A stretch of DNA of 64,000 bases from Hippopus hippopus (Eukaryota; Mollusca; Bivalvia; Cardiida; Cardiidae). The translations under genes and the position numbers were made by a program. Below are positions 40,684 through 53,200 of the stretch, one piece after another. The notes under the pieces were generated by a model. It saw only the letters and a list, made by a program, of their open reading frames with translations. It was not told the DNA's origin and ran no database searches. The first letter of the stretch is position 1. Each line of letters starts with the position of its first letter. Location: assembly GCA_946811185.2 (NCBI GenBank), contig OX328100.1, positions 19,642,999 to 19,706,998 on the forward strand. The letters run 5' to 3'.

Positions 40684-41060
40684 TAGACCGGTCTAAACTG
40701 AAAGCATTTGAGGGAGATAAATTAGATGTCTCACGAATGAATTTTTCTTTGAAACGGCAGAAGACATGGTGGACAAAGGAGAAAATGCCGGTACATCATC
40801 ATTTTACCCATGTTCCACAATGTTTTCAAAGAACCTATGTCGCAGGGTCGTGATAACACTAGATTGTAAGACAAAGGGATGAAACACCGTCAAAAGGAAT
40901 TCGTAGTTCTAGCATTCTAAGATTTTTTTTTAATCGATCTCTAGTTTTTGAGGAAAAAACGCTTTTTGAAAACATTTTTGTAAAAGGAGAAAAAGCTAGA
41001 AACTAGCATTTTCTCCTCTTGCCACGATGTTTCATTCCCTCTCAGACAGAGCTTATGATG
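40684..41060. mobile_element. Two family B MITEs in a row
   Basis: 40684-40880 has GGAGAAAATGCCGGTACATC with ATTTTACCCATGTTCC. 40890-41060 has GGAGAAAAAGCTAGAAACTAG with CATTTTCTCCTCTTGCC. Confidence 0.65.
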
Positions 41061-41069
41061 TGTTATGTC

Positions 41070-41245
41070 ATTGTTTTGGAGTTTCACGCCATTTTAACAG
41101 CTTAGGTCATATCATGGCGGTCAGTGACGCACCCATATGTTTCCTGGCTTACTCACACCAGTACTGACACAACTTTCTTTCTAAAGTCACTGAATGCTTT
41201 TCTCACATGCATCAGAGGTGAGAGGCGAATCATGATGTGTTACAA
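41070..41245 (-). mobile_element. Bivalve-type SINE, copy 7 (fragment)
   Basis: GAGTTTCACGCCATTTTAACAG and TCATATCATGGCGGTCAGTG match the SINE body. Confidence 0.5.
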
Positions 41246-42050
41246 CATAGCTCTACATCTACGGGTGTATTGAAATTTACATAAAATATATTTGCTTCTT
41301 TGACATGAGTGTACGAACAACACGGACAAAAAACATTACCTAGGAGACTTGCATAATGATCTTGTATTGAATGTAAAGATCATTAATTTCGCAGCTTTTT
41401 CACAATCATCTATTTGAGACTTGATTTCACAGAAAAATCTGGGTCGGCAATGTTCTAGAAACGAGGCATATGACTGCAGAGTTTTGACCAAATACGGCAC
41501 TTTTTGCTTATCTCAAACGTGTGTACCGTAAGAAAACTTGTGATGACTGTATTACACTGAAAATAGGGGTAGTTATGTGATACATAATAATTAATTATAA
41601 AGTTAAAATCTGAAACGACGAGGATGTTTTAAGCACCTAATTTTATTCATTTGTCATTGATATACATGTAAAAATTGAAACGAAATATTATTGGAAGATA
41701 AGAAAAAGTGCTAAAGAAAAAGAGTGATTATTTATGATATAGATAATGTCAATGATTCATAAGCTTTACTTTGAATACAATATTATGATTAAAACAAAAA
41801 CATTAATGATAAGGAGATTCAATCAAAAGAAACATGCATATCCTTTACATAAATTACAGTAATTAACATGGATTCAAAGATTTTCATATTATTTTTTCAG
41901 ATAATTTGTAGACATTTTCATTAATCTCGGCATGCCAAATAAAAGTTTAGGTGCTTTTTTGGCAGTGTTGGTCAAGATCAAATTGCACAGTAAGAGCAAT
42001 CTTGTCTTTGATGTACACAGTGTGTTCTGACGGGCTGACGATGAAATAAC
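41246..42050. other. Intergenic AT-rich, no gene supported
   Basis: No repeat family, ORF or RNA gene that I can support. Confidence 0.4.
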
Positions 42051-42200
42051 CTGGGCCCATAATCATCAACCATTCCTCAGAACGGTCTTAGTCTTATTCT
42101 CTAGAATTTTCTAACCTTGAAAGTAATACAACTTCTGATTGGTTAAACCGCTTGGTAGTCATGACACTTTCAAATTCAGAAAACCTTTGGTAATAAGACT
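42050..42200. mobile_element. Family G MITE fragment
   Basis: CATCAACCATTCCTCAGAACG and GATTGGTTAAACCGCTTGG; the right arm is eroded. Confidence 0.55.
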
Positions 42201-42205
42201 GGAAA

Positions 42206-42422
42206 TGATGCATCTGCAAAAAATACCAACCGACGTCAGCCTGCGCCGGCTGACATTGGTCAAAAGTTTTTTGCTATTTGTAAATTTTTCAAAGGACCAA
42301 TCAACCCCAGTCGGTTGTTAGACAAAAGAGGTTTTATGGATCCATACTTATGAGAGGCATTCCTTGGTATAATGCATTATGGAGATTCATTAAACACCCT
42401 TTTGTCAGAGCATGGTTCATAT
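42206..42422. mobile_element. Family A palindromic MITE, copy 7
   Basis: GACGTCAGCCTGCGCCGGCTGAC internally; the right end is TCAGAGCATGGTTCATAT. Confidence 0.7.
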
Positions 42423-42659
42423 ATCTACCATCATATTATATATGTAGCAATGTAAGTATCAAAACCGTCCATTATTTATTCAACAGATATATGTCCAATA
42501 TCAGATTCCCAAATAAAGAAAGTTAATTTCAAGTCGTGAAAACTATTAAAGAATAGCAATTTCAAGATAGTTTGAAGCCAGAATATGCACAAATAGCAAA
42601 TAGTGTGAGTCCTATATCCTACTTCAGATGCTTGCACTGTGTAATCCGATTTTAAGCTA

Positions 42660-42900
42660 CACTGGCTGCAAAAACAACTTAACCCGTAGGCTGCTGAGCG
42701 CAACTCACTGACCTTTTGCGGACAGCGTAGATCAAGATCAGACTGCACAGAACGTGCAGGCTGATCTTTGATCTACACTGTCCGCTTAGGAGAAATTATT
42801 CCCCAAAACATACATTTGAAAAAGCAATACTTGGGTTTTTACTATCAAATCGAATATTTCATTTTAGTTATTTAGCAGGATAAAGGTTCAGTTGTGCAAA
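42660..42900. mobile_element. Family F repeat, inverted orientation
   Basis: AGATCAAGATCAGACTGCACAG and CAGGCTGATC with CTACACTGTCCGC, making a local palindrome near 42730-42785. Confidence 0.6.
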
Positions 42901-43439
42901 GCAAATATTAATACATACATGTAGAAGACATGGCTTTCTTAAGATATACGACATTCCGTAGCATATACTTTATCCAATGGACATTAATACAGAATAAAAA
43001 GAACATATAAGAAAATAAATGCAATGGCATCTACAAAATGCATACATGGGTAAAAGTCTTAGCTTTTCCTTAAGTTAGGCGTATTATTAGATACTAGTAA
43101 AAGCCTGAGCAATCATTCGAATAGTAGCCAATCTTTTGGACGGACAGTCTATTGTTGGATTTTCTCAATCGAAAGACAATTATTTAGAACAGTCTGTTAG
43201 GAAATATACCCCCACAACAAGAATTTAAGGTCATCAAATCAACATCTGTGTCAAATTTTATAAATATTATTACTGGTTCATACACAGTGAACATCTCTGA
43301 AGAGTTGCATGTGTCCAATGGCCTCTTGGGTATGTCCGCCCAGTGTTTGTTATGTACTTTGCATTTGCACTGTACTTGACCTTTGATCTAGGTGGCCTAA
43401 ATTTGGTAAGTATCATACTTAAATCATACACAATACATC
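42901..43439. other. Intergenic, no gene supported
   Basis: AT-rich. CTTGACCTTTGATCTAGGTGGCC near 43375 resembles units of the later satellite region. Confidence 0.35.
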
Positions 43440-43675
43440 TCAGCCATGCTTTGGCAAAAGAAATTTGATGCATCTCCAATATGCATTGAACCTAGCAAGT
43501 CATTTCATGATTTCCATAAAATCTCATTTTGAATCATGAGGTAAACTGGTAGTTTCACATGCAGAAAACTGACCAATAGGAAAAAGTTTTGACCCAGCTG
43601 GTCAGCCTGCGGGGATAGCGCAGGCTGAGGTTGGTCAATACTTTCTGCAGATACATTAGAACCCTTTTCCATAGT
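43440..43675. mobile_element. Family A palindromic MITE, copy 8
   Basis: CAGCCATGCTTTGGCAAAAG at the left, GGTCAGCCTGCGGGGATAGCG inside. Confidence 0.7.
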
Positions 43676-44425
43676 TCATCTGTAAATTGCTGCATAAGTC
43701 TAATAGCCTATGCTAGGCTTAAACACTGTATGTATACTACCTTGTAAAGTTTATATGGTCTTTGACCAAGCTGCCCTAAATTTGATAAGTATGATCATAC
43801 TTGAGTCATACAAATGACAAGAGTCAATATTGCATATATCAATAGCCTCGGAGATCATATACATTACAACTGTTAAATTTTCCACTGTTCTATTCAAGGA
43901 AAGTCTCTAAGTTAAACCCTTGCATAGTTTCAAAGTTACTGCACAAAGTGACCTTTAACCTAGGTGACCCCCAACAAGTTTAGAGGCTATAATTATGCAA
44001 TTGGACATGACAAATAAGTTCTAGATAAAATTTGGATTTCACAATCATTTCCTTTTTGCCAAGAACAAAAAGGGGTAAGTTAAAGAACAATCACACTCAC
44101 GTATGTACCAGACCTAAGAAAAAAATACAAGTGTAAATATAATCAAGTGTAAATATAATCACAAGTTACAAGAAGACTAGAATTCTACATATGCTAAATA
44201 ATTTAAGAAATAACAAGTATGTTATTAAACTCTGCTTACAATCATATGAAAAATTTGGAAGACCTAATGATGATGCAAGGAAAGATTATGACAAATTGCC
44301 CATAATCAGTGATCTCTTCAGTCATCTCAATGATGTATAATTAATCTCATCTTGCACTAATTATATCAATATTCATTGCATTCATTTCCCTTCTTCAATA
44401 CTTTTAAAACAGAGAAATTTATAAG
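43676..44425. other. Intergenic repeat-derived sequence
   Basis: Several TGACC/GGTGACC words (43750, 43950) as in the 53.5-56.7 kb array. No gene supported. Confidence 0.35.
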
Positions 44426-44429
44426 CTGC

Positions 44430-44690
44430 TCATGAAATCACATGATAAAGAAGAATACCGTATGTGGGTGCCAACACCCAGCTGCATGTGCTTGATTTTA
44501 AGTAAAAATCATAAGTCGAAAAAGGGGCATAACTGTAATAGTTATCTGCCCCTATTTATAGTTAAGAACTTGTCAAAGTTTGAAGAAAATATCTTAAGTA
44601 AAGAAAGATATTACAAAATGTCAAGTTTTTGCATGATGACCATGAAGCAGATGACTACGCAAGGCCTATGACAATAACTTGTAATTTTCT
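44430..44690 (+). repeat. Dispersed repeat also present at 63650-63910
   Basis: Shared words include GCTGCATGTGCTTGATTTTA / GCTGCAGCTGCTTGATTTTC, AAAAAGGGG(C/T)ATAAC and ACAAAATGTCAAG. Confidence 0.6.
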
Positions 44691-44773
44691 TTGCAAACAA
44701 TTAAGCTAACAAAAATCTGATGCAATACTGCAACACAACAGTCAACTCTAAACCAGCTGCCATGGGCAGCTTA

Positions 44774-45562
44774 ATAACCCTTTACCGAAAATCTCGTGTT
44801 GTAGCGACACCAATGAACAAGCCTTCTGAAAACAGTGGGGAAACAGAGAAAATGTTGGTATTCAGCATTTTCTCTTTTTCCCCACATTTCCCACATTTCA
44901 ACTGTGTCAGAGATCATTCTCATAATTTCAGCAACATTTGATATGTCGTATGCAAATGCTTTCAATTCGGACCAGTTAACAACCCAAGTGGAGAAGGCTT
45001 TCGGAAAAGAAGAAAATGCTTGTAAAGAGCATTTTCTCCTTTTCTCACAATGTTTTCTACCCATTCAAGAAAAAATGATAAAATCTGAAAAAAAAAAAAA
45101 AAAAAAAAAAGTTGATTTGTTATCTGTATATGCTTTCAACTGGGTCAAGTCAAAAACTTTGCCATTTGGTAAAGAATTAAAAAATTGCAACATCACAAGC
45201 AAGTCAGTTTTAGAGTACAACAAAAAAATATTTCAGTGCTCCCTTTTGTACTCATTGTTCTAAATTTTGGTAGGTGTGAAGGTTGCTAGTGCAATAATGG
45301 ATTATCTAATATTAACTGAATGCAGAAAAGAAGTCTGGAAGTCTAGACTACAACAAAACTTTAGACCTAACCAACTTGAAAGCCTTTGAAGACAACAAAA
45401 TTATTGTGACTCAAAAGTAAAAGTTCTCCCTAGATATGATAGTAAACATTGTGAGAAAAGGAGAAAATGATGGTTACCAGCATTTTCTCCTTTTACCCAT
45501 AATGTTTTCAAAACCATTCTTTTTCAGGGTCGTTAAATTTCAGAACTGTGCGATAAAGGGTT
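44774..45562. mobile_element. Cluster of three family B foldback MITEs
   Basis: Copies at 44774-44945, 44960-45180 (with an A-run) and 45365-45562. Their loops differ (GTTGGTATTCAGC, GCTTGTAAAGAGC, GATGGTTACCAGC) while the flanking GGAGAAAA/TTTTCTCC arms pair. Confidence 0.75.
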
Positions 45563-45707
45563 AATGTAATACTAATTATACCTCTACAGGACGGAGTTAT
45601 ATCAGATCTAAATATGTATGACATGGTAGAAATAAACATTATTATATGAGGAAAATGGTATTAAACATACCACCTATACATGTATGAGATATACATAAAG
45701 ATAATTA

Positions 45708-45860
45708 TGTTGTAGTAACTTTCCTGGTGCTTGTATTTAATTCGAGCAACGTGAGAAAATTTGATATCGCGTGAGACTGAAGAGGTCTCACGCGATGTCA
45801 AAATTTCTTACACAGCAAGAGGTAAATACAAGCACCAGGAAAGTTACTACAACATAATAT
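45708..45860. mobile_element. Palindromic element (GTAGTAACTTTCCTGG)
   Basis: TTGTAGTAACTTTCCTGGTG mirrors CACCAGGAAAGTTACTACAA; the centre TCGCGTGAGACTGAAGAGG/TCTCACGCGA forms an inner hairpin. A single word of this element recurs near 18030. Confidence 0.85.
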
Positions 45861-46560
45861 ACCTTTTATTATATACCTACAACTTTCAACGACAACATTT
45901 TCGAACTACTGACATTTTATTCGAAAACGGTGAACAAAATGAGACAATTAATATTATGAACGGTAGTTACTCTGTTTTTATGAATGGCGGATTAATATTA
46001 CAGCGTAACATTCTGACCAATCAAATCGCAAATCAATGCATGCTTAGTTAGTGCACCAGATACGTCATCATACCATATTTGGGACCGTATTTCACAGTGT
46101 AGAAACGGATTTTTTTTCTGTCATATGTTTATCTCATCCGATTTCAACGTATGTATTGGAGCCGGAAAATTTACTGGTAAATAATAAATCAAATTATCAC
46201 AAACATAATGGAGGAAATTATGAACTATAAATAAAACACAAAAATGACAAAAAACCAAATTCAAAATACAATAGAAAGTGGTACATGCAAAAATGTTTAG
46301 TAAATAAATGAAAAACATTTAAAAATATGAAATCTACATCATTATGATCCATAGCAAAGATACATTGCATAGTACAATAAATGCATAAATGTTATAAATA
46401 ATGTAATATACAGTATATATCTACATAAAAAAACATACTGGAAAGTCCATGGTAGAACCTGCCATGTACAATTTACTTGCTTCCCAAACTAAAATCTTCA
46501 TCATAAAAGCAGAAATTAAAAGCATTCAAAGCATAACAACCCTTTTTTTCCCTATTAGTT
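45861..46560. other. Intergenic AT-rich, no gene supported
   Basis: No recognised element. Confidence 0.4.
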
Positions 46561-46566
46561 CAAAAT

Positions 46567-47075
46567 TAACTCTTTGCTGGATGACAATACTTTGGACTTG
46601 TCAAAACTGAAAACATCTGAAGGCTACAAATTAAACATGGTCCAAATGATGAGATTTATCTTTGAAAGTGATAAAGCATTGTGGAAGAAGTTGGAAAAGC
46701 TGTTTACCAAAATGTCTCTTTTTTTACAATATGGTAAACCCCCTTCTTGCTCAGGGTCCTTAAAAAATAAGAGAGTTTGGTAAAGGGTCAAGTAAAAGGT
46801 TTATTTTTCTGTTGAAGTGATGGCACTTTTTTAAACCCTTTTCATAAATAGCAACCCTTTACCACACAATCCCAAGTTTTAACAACCCTGAAGAATAAGT
46901 CTTTTGAAAACATTGTTGGAAAAGGAGAAAATCCTGGTGATCAGCATTTTATCCTTTCTTCACAATCCTTTCCATCATTTCAAATACACATGATTTCATT
47001 TGAGTAACATTTAATTTGTCATGAACAAATGCTTTCATTTGAAACAGTCTAAAATTTTGTTGTCTAGAACAGAAT
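46567..47075. mobile_element. Two family B MITEs
   Basis: 46567-46790 is eroded. 46853-47075 has GGAGAAAATCCTGGTGATCAG with CATTTTATCCTTTCTTC. Confidence 0.6.
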
Positions 47076-47206
47076 TAATTTCAAATCAAAGGCAGCATTC
47101 AAATATATGCATTTAGATACAAGCAATTCCTTTTTTTTTTTCAGAAATGTTTTTGCAGTTGATGTGCAAAAATGCAACAAAATGAAGGAAAAAGTGAAAT
47201 AAAAGT

Positions 47207-50200
47207 TTATTCTTGAGATCCTGATGGTTTAGGTTCCGTTTCCTGTGGTTCTTTTTCATCTGGTGACGTAGTAGGCAAATGAGTGACATTTGACAGTGGA
47301 TGTGACCAGGTGGTTATCTGGTTTAAATGGCTGGAAGAAAAAGTGATAATATTCATCTTTCCTTGTTTCAAATATGTGTCTACATTTATGAGCCATGCTC
47401 TGTGAAAACGGGGCTTAATGCATCTCTGTAATGCATGATACTAAGCCAGTCATCACATAATTATGGATCTATAAAATCCATTTTGTCTAACAGTAAAATG
47501 TAACCCAGTGAGTTTTAAGTTAGACTTGATGAATTTATTGTTGGATTTTATTTCCAATTCATGATATTCAGAGAAAATAAACTTAGCTACCACTTGAACT
47601 TTGGACTCTGTATAAAATTGGAAAAGAATAACATTCTGAAATCTTGTATATATATTTCTTTACATTAGTTTTACAGCAAAAGTAGTTCTGGCACTGCATG
47701 ACTTTTTTTTTTTCATGGAGTTAAGATTTTTTTTTTTCAGCCAATCAGAACATGCCAGTACTGATGAAAACAACTAATATTGAATCATCTTAAAATAATG
47801 TAATGGGGCAATAAAGATCATACAGCATTTTCTCTGTTGTCTGATCACGTTCTTGGACAAAAAGGTTAAACTTACTTGATGTAGTATTTCATCCCATCAG
47901 CTGTATAGGTTTCTTCCCAGCCAAATGGCAATGCTGAAAGTAAATAATAAACTAATCATCAGACCTCACAGCTCAAATTTATCTCATTAAATATTGTAGT
48001 AAAGGCTTTGTAATATTTTACATCTACCAGAAGTGGTCCAGGTACATGTTCTGTATTTGTAGTGCCTAAACAGTGAATCTTTCTTCTTTCTGACAGTAAG
48101 GAGTACCTTAAACCTTAAAGCTCCTTTCACAATTAAAGTTGCTTTTGCTGCCAGTGTAGATCAGATTCAGACTGCACAAAAACATTGTGGAAAAGGAGAA
48201 AATACATATAAACTTGTCTATTTCTGAGAATTAGAATTTATATCATTCTTACGCTGTTTATCAATCATTGATCGTACAGCTGTCATGATTTCCTTTGCCT
48301 CATTAGACAGTGCTTTTGTTGAGGGAGCTGATCGTTTGTGTTTTCCTAATAACCCTGTATTGCTCTTGGACCCTGCACCTGTTAATGGTCTGTGAAAAAA
48401 AAAATTACATATATGAGTCATGCTTTGTGAAAAGGGGGTTCAAAGCATCTGCAAAAAGTGTTGATCCAGGTCAGCTTCTGCAGTCTGCGCAAGTTAACAA
48501 TATTTTGAAATATTTCGAAATTTTTCGCTATTTGTAAATTTTCTACATGTCCCCGGATTATTCTACTTAAATCCATTGTTTAAATTGATGGATTTTTTTA
48601 ATCCATAATTATGTGATGAATTGCTTGGTATATTGCATCACAGAGATGTAGTAAATCCCCTTTTGCCACACCATGGCTCATATATAATCAAAGGCACATG
48701 AAATACATTCACAACAATACATTCACAATAAAAGTATGAAATCTAGGCAAATCCTCACATTATCATAATAGTGTTCTAACTCCATTTTGGTGAAATTTGG
48801 GATTTTTGTATCATTGGAATCGTCTTGAAGAGTTTTATCTCCCCATGAAATCAGTTTTGCATTATAGGCCCTGGTTAAGAGGTTTTCAATATTAACTTGT
48901 TCTAACTCCACTAATGATTTTACTACCCTCAGAAACTTTTGAGCTAATTTTCTACAAAACATCCAAATGGCGGTTAGTAAACTATTACAATAATGCTACG
49001 AAATGCTATCAGCAAAACAGGGTTATATCATGAACAAGAGCAGCAAATTGTCACAAGATACACCAGTCCCACCGCCAGTTGTCGAGGGGGTATAATAATC
49101 ATAAAGGGCAGGTAATGCAACAAACATGTTTACCAAGTCTCATGTCAATTTGACTTGAGGTGACAAAGTTCCATTCCGGACAAGCAAAGCAACAAACATG
49201 TTTACCAAGTCTCATGTCAATTTGACTTGAGGTGACAAAGTTCTGTTCCGAACAAGCAAGAAATACTGTAAAAATGAAGATCAAAGTGGAATTACTCAAA
49301 ACCCGTGCTACGCTGAGTTATTGTTCTTGCGCACTGTACTCCGTAATATTGCAACAAACATGCATACCAAGTTTGAAGTCACTCTGACTTGAGATGACAA
49401 AGTTATATTCCGGACAAGCACTAAATGCTGTAAAAATGACAATCAAAGGGAAATAACTCAGCACGAGGTAGAGTTACAATTCTTGAGCACTGCACTTCCA
49501 AATTTTGCAACAAATAGGCATACCATATTTTAAGTCATTCCTACTTAACATGACAAAGTTTTGCTCTGGACAAGCAAGAAATGCTACAACAAGTGGGCCA
49601 TGATGGCCCTAAAGTCGCTCATCTGAGTCTTTTGACCAAATTAATCCATTTTCTATTGTACACAAGTTTTTCTAAGATTTGACCTTTTGACCTAGTTTTT
49701 AACCCAACATAACCAATTATTGTATTGGTCTGAGAAACCACTAAGACAAACATTCTCACCAATTTTCAAGAGTTTTTGTCAGTTTTGTTGCCATGGCAAG
49801 CAGAGATTTTACTGAATTGAAACTCTTTGAAAAAATTCTGAACAGGACTACGGCAGGATAATCTTTGTAAAGTTTTACCAAAATTGGATGTATGGTTTCA
49901 GAGATGTTTGAAATACAAGTTAATGCACACACACATTGACACACAGACAGATGCACACATGAACAGCAGACACATGGCAATGACATGCACCTGTCGGGTT
50001 TCTGCAAGTGGGGCTAGAAGTCAACATGGCAGTGATACCACAATCAACACTTACTATAAACTTACATTTTGTTTTATTTTCGTAAGTTTACATTTCCAAA
50101 TGCAATTTACAAACAACAGAAACTAGAACTGTCGCAAAGCGACTAAATACCCCCCACCAGCGCCTTGTCAGTATATCGATGTGAACCAAAAACAACAGTG

Positions 50201-53200
50201 CACCTCCTTGGGTCATGAGCAACACTTATATAAAGTTTCAGGGTCCTAGGTCAAATATTTTTTACGTTAGAGAACGGAAACGAAAAACTGCAAGAAAAAA
50301 TGAAGGAGCTAGAGTCTAATTGAAGTCAAATTCAGCAATTTTTCAAAATTCAAGGGCAAATAACTCTGGACATACTACTCCAATCACGCTCAAAAGGAAC
50401 TCATCTGACATCTTATTGTCAAATATATTCTGTTAAAATATGATTAGGTTTGGTAAAAAAGTAAAGGAGCTTAAGTGTAAACACAGCAAATTTAAGCGAT
50501 TTTTCAGATTCATGGGCAAACAATTCTGGACGTACAGGAATATCAAGGATCCCACAACATAGGGCAAACTTCCATCCAACGTCCATAATTCAATGTATTT
50601 TGGTAGATGTCTACTAGACGATGCTAAATGCAAAATATGACAGTTCTAGCCCTTACGGTTCAGGACAAGATAATTTTTTAAGATTCCCTGCTTTATCTCT
50701 TTGTAAAATCCTGAACCCCACAACAGAGGGCCAATTTCATCCCTGGACCAAAATTTGTAGCATTTTGGTACAAATCCACTAGACAAAGCTACAACCCAAA
50801 TATGAAAGCTTTAGCCTTTACAGTTTGGGACAAAAAGATTCTAAAAAAATTTCCTTCTTTATCTCTATGTAATATCTGGGAACCCACAACATAGGGCTCA
50901 TTATGACACTATGGTTATAATTTGAAGTCTTTCAGAAGGGGTCCACCAGACAATGCTACATGCCATATATGAGAGCTCTAGCCCTTAAGGTTCAGGACAA
51001 GAAGATTTTTAAAGATTTCCTTCTTTATCTCTATGAAAATCCGTGACCCCACAACAATGGGCCAATTTCCACACAAGGGCCATCATTTGAAGTATTTCGG
51101 TAGAGGTCCACTAGATGATGCTACATGCCAAATATGAAAGCTGTAGCCCTGAGGATTTAGGACAAGATGAATTTTAAAGATTTCCTTCTTTATCGCTATG
51201 TGAAATCCGAGACCCCACAACACAGGGCCAATTTCCACACCAGGGCCATAGTTTGAAGTATTTTGGTAGAGGGTCACTAGATGATGCTACATGCCACATA
51301 TGAAAGCTCTAGCCCTTACAGTTTGGGACAAGAAGATTTATAAAATTTTTTCTTTCGGTTGCCATGGCAACCAGAGTTCTTCATGGAATTCAAATCTTTG
51401 AAGTATTCTGAGAGTGTATCACCTAAGGATCATTTCTGTGAAGTTTCATTGAAATCTGTTCCCTAGTTTCATCAGAGAAGATTTTTTATGAGAGCTCTAG
51501 CCCTTAAGGTTCAGGACAAGAAGATTTTTAAAGATTTCCTTCTTTATCTCTATGTAAAATCCGTGACCCCACAACAATGGGCCAATTTCCACACATGGGC
51601 CATCATTTGAAGTATTTCAGTAGAGGTCCACTAGATGATGCTACATGCCAAATATGAAAGCTGTAGCCCTTAGGATTTAGGTCAAGAAGATTTTTAAAGA
51701 TTTCCTTCTTAATATCTTTGTGAAATCCGAGACCCCACAACATAGGGCCAATTTCCACACCAGGGCCATAGAGGGTCACTAGATGATGCTACATGCCATA
51801 TATGAAAGCTCTAGCCTTTACGGTTTGGAACAAGAAGATTTTTAAAGTTTTTTTCTTTCGGTTGCCATGGCAACCAGAGTTCTTCATGGAATTCAAATCT
51901 TTGAAGTATTCTGAAAGTGCATCACCTAAGGATCATTTCTGTGAAGCTTCATTGAAATCTGTTTGTCGGTTTTAGAGGAGAAGATTTTTTATGTAACTGT
52001 TCATGGACGGACGGACGCCGGACGGTGATCGATCACAATAAAGATCAAAGGGGGAATAACTCAAAATTCATGCTAGGAAGAGTTATGGTTCTTGTGCACT
52101 GCACTCCGTAATTTTTCAACAATAATGCATACCAAATTTGAAGATGTTCAGACTAGAGATGACAAAGTTATATTCCAGACAAGCAGAAAATGCTGTAAAA
52201 ATGACGATCGAAAGGAAATAACTCAAAGACAGCACGAGGTAATGTTATGGTTCTTTTGCACTGCACTCCGAATTATTGCAACAAACATAAATGCCAAGTT
52301 TCAAGTCAATCGGACTGGAGATGACAAAGTTATGCTCTGGACAAAGAACTGGATGCCACCCACCCCGACGACCGCCAGCCCGCCTGGGAGTTATTGTTCT
52401 TGCGCACTGTACTCCGTAATATTGCAAAAAACATGCATACCAAGTTTGAAGTCGTTCTGACTTGAGATGACAAAGTTATAATCCGGACAAGCACTAAATG
52501 CTGTAAAAATGATGATCAAAGGGAAATAACTCAAAGACAGCAGGAGGTAGAGTTACATTTCTTGTGCACTGCACTTCCAAATTTTGCAACAAATAAGCAT
52601 ACCATATTTCAAGTCATTCCTACTTAACATGACAAAGTTTTGCTCTGGACAAGCAAGAAATGCTATAAAAATGAAGATCAAAGGGGGAATAACTCCAAAT
52701 TCGTGCTAGGTAGAGTTATGGTTCTTGTACACTGCACTCCGTAAATTTTCAACAATCATGCATACCAAATTTGAAGATGTTCAGACTAGAGATGACAAAG
52801 TTATATTCCGGACAAGCAGAAAATGCTGTAAAAATGACAATCAAAGGAAATTAACTCAAAGACAGCATGAGGTAGAGTTATGGTTCTTTCGCACTACACT
52901 CCGTATTATTGCTACAAACACAAATGCCAAGTTTCAAGTCAATCGGACTGGAGATGACAAAGTTATGCTCCGGACAAGCAGAAAATGCTGCAAAAATGAC
53001 GATCAAAGGGAAATAACTCAAAGACAGCACGAGGTAGAGTTATGGTTCTTTCGCACTGCACTCCGTTTTATTGCAAAAAAACACAAATGCCAAGTTTCAA
53101 GTCAATCAGACTGGAGATGACAAAGTTATGCTTCAGACAAGCAGAAAATGCTGTAAAAATGATGATCAAAGGGATATAACTCAAAGACAGCACGAGGTAG

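Noticed and set aside
44835..45263. 142-aa ORF with a poly-Lys run
   Set aside because: Crosses two MITEs and an A-run; no gene features.
48723..48962. Standalone 79-aa ORF on the minus strand
   Set aside because: It is the 193-nt WW-gene exon with intron read-through at both sides.
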